From JANQHS01 sp965227315 (GTDB lineage Bacteria; Bacteroidota; Bacteroidia; Cytophagales; CCMP332): a stretch of DNA of 64,000 nt. Numbering within the stretch: position 1 is the stretch's first letter; each line of letters opens with the position of its first letter. Below, in pieces: positions 62,094 to 64,000 of this stretch. The notes beneath the pieces were generated by a model, which was not told the DNA's origin, made no database searches, and worked only from the letters and a program-made list of their open reading frames with translations. Location of the stretch: NCBI GenBank assembly GCA_965227315.1, contig OZ245737.1, positions 1,612,001-1,676,000 of the forward strand, given 5' to 3'. Made by a program: the position numbers and the translations under genes.

Positions 62094-62124
62094 TTGGGAA
62101 ATTGTGAGGACATAGCTAGCTTTG
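62094..62124 (+). promoter_or_regulatory. Bacteroidota-type promoter
   Basis: TTG (62094-62096) and TAGCTTTG (62117-62124, consensus TAnnTTTG) are separated by 20 bases, the expected -33/-7 layout. The ATG of the TPR protein is at 62141, implying a very short leader of about ten bases. This is the best-matched promoter in the window. Confidence 0.65.
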
Positions 62125-62140
62125 CAAGCTGTTTCTTCCT

Positions 62141-63832
62141 ATGCTAAACCAGAAGCACCAAGAAAGCGTAAAAAGGGCTCTTATTTCCCTTATTATTTAT
62201 GTGCCCATAGTCTGGGCATTGTTGGAGTTGGCTGCCTATTATTTGGATAGGGTCAACGCCTCCGGATCCTATATTGAAATTCTCATTACCCTGTCTTTTT
62301 TCGGTCTTGTGGCTGTGGTGATCAGGTCCTGGTTTGTCGATATGCCGGGCAAAAGGTTCACAAAAACCGAATTCGCCCTATTGGGCTCCAACCTCATCCT
62401 TTGTCTGATCATTTTTCAATTGCTCTTCAGCGGATCGGGAAGGGATTGGAACAAAGGTATCCTCGTCGTTCGACAACCACAGACGATCAGAATCGGAATG
62501 CTTGGTGTGACCAGAGTATCCGGTCAAACCCTCCAGGAAAATCTCCTTGGTGCCATGCAGAAATCTTTGATGTCAGGCATTTCCTACATCGATGGACTCA
62601 AGGTGATCGATGCCAGCTACATCGATCTGGAACCCGGCAAGGGATTGCAACAACTGGCCGATCCCAAACTCAAAGAACAGCTTGAAATTCATTATGTGGT
62701 GTCCATGACCGTGCTTCCGAGGAATAACGGAGACCGGTTCAGGCTCCTGATCAATCTTTTGGATATCGATGACCTTAAGATCGAATGGTCCGGTCAGTAT
62801 GATACAGATTTTGATTCCTTCTTCCCTACCGTGAACAAGATCACCATCGAATTGGGAGAAAACTTTGGAAGGAACTCAAATTACAAACCCATCACCCTGA
62901 ACGGGAGCGCGGTCAAACCCTTTTTGAAGGGAATGTACAATTACAGGCAGTTCTCTCTTGAAAGCAGGTATGAGGCCTCAAGGTTTTTTCAGGAATCATT
63001 TCTCAATGACACCAGCAATATCCTGCCCCTGGTTTACCGGGCCATCAACGATCTCAACCTGATCTTTTACGGATACTCTCCGCAGGAGGATAGGGTAAAC
63101 GGGATCAGGCATATTATAAGCTCCGCCGAATCGCAGAATATTCCCGAGGCCTTTACGGCAAGGGCCCTTCTTGACCTGTTTTTCCAATACGATTGGGAAT
63201 CCGCGGAAAAAAATCTGGTCCGGTCGATGAACATGGCTCCCCAGGATTATGTGAATTATTTCGAGCTTGGAATCATACAGGGATTACAGGGTAAATGGGA
63301 CAGATCCATACAAACCTTCACCAAATACAGAGAGGAAGATCCGCTGAATGAAATGTACAGACTTGGATTGTCCGTCTCATATCTCCACCAGGGATTGATC
63401 GATTCCGCATATTATTTCTACACCCAATACCATCAGGCAAAGACCTCGGAAGATCCGGAAGCGATGAGGTTTCCCTTGATACTCGAGTATTATCTCGGCA
63501 ACAAAAGCTCCGGCGAGATCCACTGCGATTTCTCCAATGGAGACCTCGTCTGTGCATGGCTGGCAGGGAAGAACGAAACCCCGATAGAGATCCTGGAAGA
63601 GAATATCAGAAATATAAAATCCCGAAACGGGTTTCATAGCATTCCTGAAGAGATGATCATGGCTTCGTACCATTCGGGGGCGGGCAATTTTCAGGCTTCA
63701 AAGGAGTATCTCAATATTGCCCTTGAAAACCGAAGTCCGTTCATGGTTTTCCTTAAACTCGGCTTGTTTCCTTGGCTGGAAGGTGATGCGGAAGGTCAAA
63801 AGATCCTTTCGCAGATGGGTTTGGCCTCTTAA
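62141..63832 (+). CDS. Membrane protein with TPR repeats
   Basis: 563 residues. Three hydrophobic segments near the N-terminus (about 14-34, 47-65 and 80-100) are followed by a periplasmic- or cytosolic-facing domain at about 115-255 (RIGMLGVTRVSGQTLQENLL; HYVVSMTVLPRNNGDRFRLL) that resembles a TolB/FlgO-like domain. Residues about 285-560 form tetratricopeptide-like helix pairs (YRQFSLESRYEASRFFQESF; NYFELGIIQGLQGKWDRSIQ; MYRLGLSVSYLHQGLIDSAY). Homologues with this order are often regulatory proteins with a DNA-binding or adenylate-cyclase domain at the N-terminus, which is absent here. The function is unknown. Confidence 0.72.
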   Translation: MLNQKHQESVKRALISLIIYVPIVWALLELAAYYLDRVNASGSYIEILITLSFFGLVAVVIRSWFVDMPGKRFTKTEFALLGSNLILCLIIFQLLFSGSGRDWNKGILVVRQPQTIRIGMLGVTRVSGQTLQENLLGAMQKSLMSGISYIDGLKVIDASYIDLEPGKGLQQLADPKLKEQLEIHYVVSMTVLPRNNGDRFRLLINLLDIDDLKIEWSGQYDTDFDSFFPTVNKITIELGENFGRNSNYKPITLNGSAVKPFLKGMYNYRQFSLESRYEASRFFQESFLNDTSNILPLVYRAINDLNLIFYGYSPQEDRVNGIRHIISSAESQNIPEAFTARALLDLFFQYDWESAEKNLVRSMNMAPQDYVNYFELGIIQGLQGKWDRSIQTFTKYREEDPLNEMYRLGLSVSYLHQGLIDSAYYFYTQYHQAKTSEDPEAMRFPLILEYYLGNKSSGEIHCDFSNGDLVCAWLAGKNETPIEILEENIRNIKSRNGFHSIPEEMIMASYHSGAGNFQASKEYLNIALENRSPFMVFLKLGLFPWLEGDAEGQKILSQMGLAS

Positions 63833-63847
63833 AAATCCTTAATTTTG
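63820..63847 (+). promoter_or_regulatory. Candidate promoter of the final gene
   Basis: TTTG (63820-63823) and TAATTTTG (63840-63847, perfect -7 consensus) are 16 bases apart, slightly short of the usual spacing, and the first box lies inside the preceding gene. The following ATG at 63854 is only 6 bases past the -7 box, so the mRNA could be leaderless or nearly so. Confidence 0.5.
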
Positions 63848-63853
63848 CGGTTT

Positions 63854-64000
63854 ATGTCTGCAATTCCACATTGGAAAAAGGCCATTCTGGCCGTCTACAG
63901 CATATTTCTGGCGGTTTTCTTGTCCGGTTTCTGGTTTTTTCACCATCATGAAAACCAGACTCATGAGCATGAAAAGCATGCCAGTGTGGAGGTTTCCTGT
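63854..64000 (+). CDS. His-rich membrane-anchored protein, 3' end beyond window
   Basis: 49 codons are visible from ATG 63854. A hydrophobic segment (ILAVYSIFLAVFLSGFWFF, about 11-29) is followed by a His-rich stretch HHHENQTHEHEKHA, typical of metal-binding (Zn, Cu or Ni) tails or loops. It is not recognisable as a family from this fragment. The His cluster just outside the membrane suggests a metal-sensing or delivery role, which is inference. Confidence 0.6.
   Translation, partial: MSAIPHWKKAILAVYSIFLAVFLSGFWFFHHHENQTHEHEKHASVEVSC

Noticed and set aside
1..64000. tRNA, rRNA, prophage or insertion-sequence genes
   Set aside because: No cloverleaf-like, rRNA-like, integrase or transposase sequence was recognised by eye; covariance models were not run.

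Overview
The window looks like the chromosome of a free-living, probably marine, Bacteroidota bacterium, perhaps a Cytophagales or Saprospirales relative; the order is inferred. Support: four large secreted proteins end in type IX secretion (T9SS) sorting domains; there are two TonB-dependent receptors with carboxypeptidase-regulatory N-termini, an ECF sigma / FecR / STN-domain module, many lipoproteins, and TAnnTTTG-type promoters. No rRNA, tRNA, CRISPR array or intact insertion sequence was recognised.

Layout. 1-9.2 kb: truncated TonB receptor, LamG/T9SS protein, exported pirin, PagL-like outer-membrane deacylase, Rieske oxygenase with SnoaL-like and SDR partners, bestrophin channel and a receiver-like small protein. 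9.2-11.2 kb: an AT-richer islet with a YoeB toxin, an unusual antitoxin behind a perfect palindrome, two decayed small genes and a small hypothetical. 11.2-19.3 kb: DUF2834, TfoX-like, GT61 glycosyltransferase, FkbM methyltransferase, sulfotransferase, histidine kinase, lysA, DUF4136, di-haem peroxidase and a second TfoX-like protein. 19.7-25.2 kb: a 1619-residue T9SS protein with seven repeats, then an SDR. 25.2-27.1 kb: an AT-richer minus-strand operon with a six-cysteine secreted peptide, a DUF4221-like lipoprotein and a CxxC protein. 27.3-33.1 kb: TonB receptor, ECF sigma, FecR and a separate STN-domain protein. 33.2-36.7 kb: GNAT, DinB, ankyrin, YbjQ and a methyltransferase.

36.7-44.0 kb encodes a 2443-residue adhesin-like T9SS protein of nine SPRY-like plus Ig-like units, with very recent 1488-bp duplication. 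It abuts a minus-strand operon (44.0-48.6 kb) encoding an SdiA-regulated-family propeller lipoprotein and a 1220-residue protein that joins a calcineurin-like phosphoesterase, a kinase-like middle segment and a BamA-like barrel. At 48.7-51.9 kb an HD/PycTM-like membrane protein overlaps tail-to-tail with a DUF2652 class III cyclase-like protein, next to a PAP2 phosphatase. 52-59.6 kb: DPP3-like peptidase, two Asp-box (BNR) propeller proteins and a DUF6438 lipoprotein. 59.6-60.4 kb is intergenic repeat sequence. 60.4-64 kb: M28 peptidase with PDZ, a membrane TPR protein and a truncated His-rich protein.

Most of the window concerns the cell envelope: receptor uptake with surface signalling, glycan building and sulfation, T9SS-displayed repeat proteins and extracytoplasmic hydrolases. 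The most interesting candidates are the phosphatase/kinase-like/barrel fusion, the HD-PycTM plus cyclase-like pair, the chimeric antitoxin with YoeB, and the cysteine-rich peptide operon. Convergent neighbours are packed with 0-4 bp between stops, or overlap.
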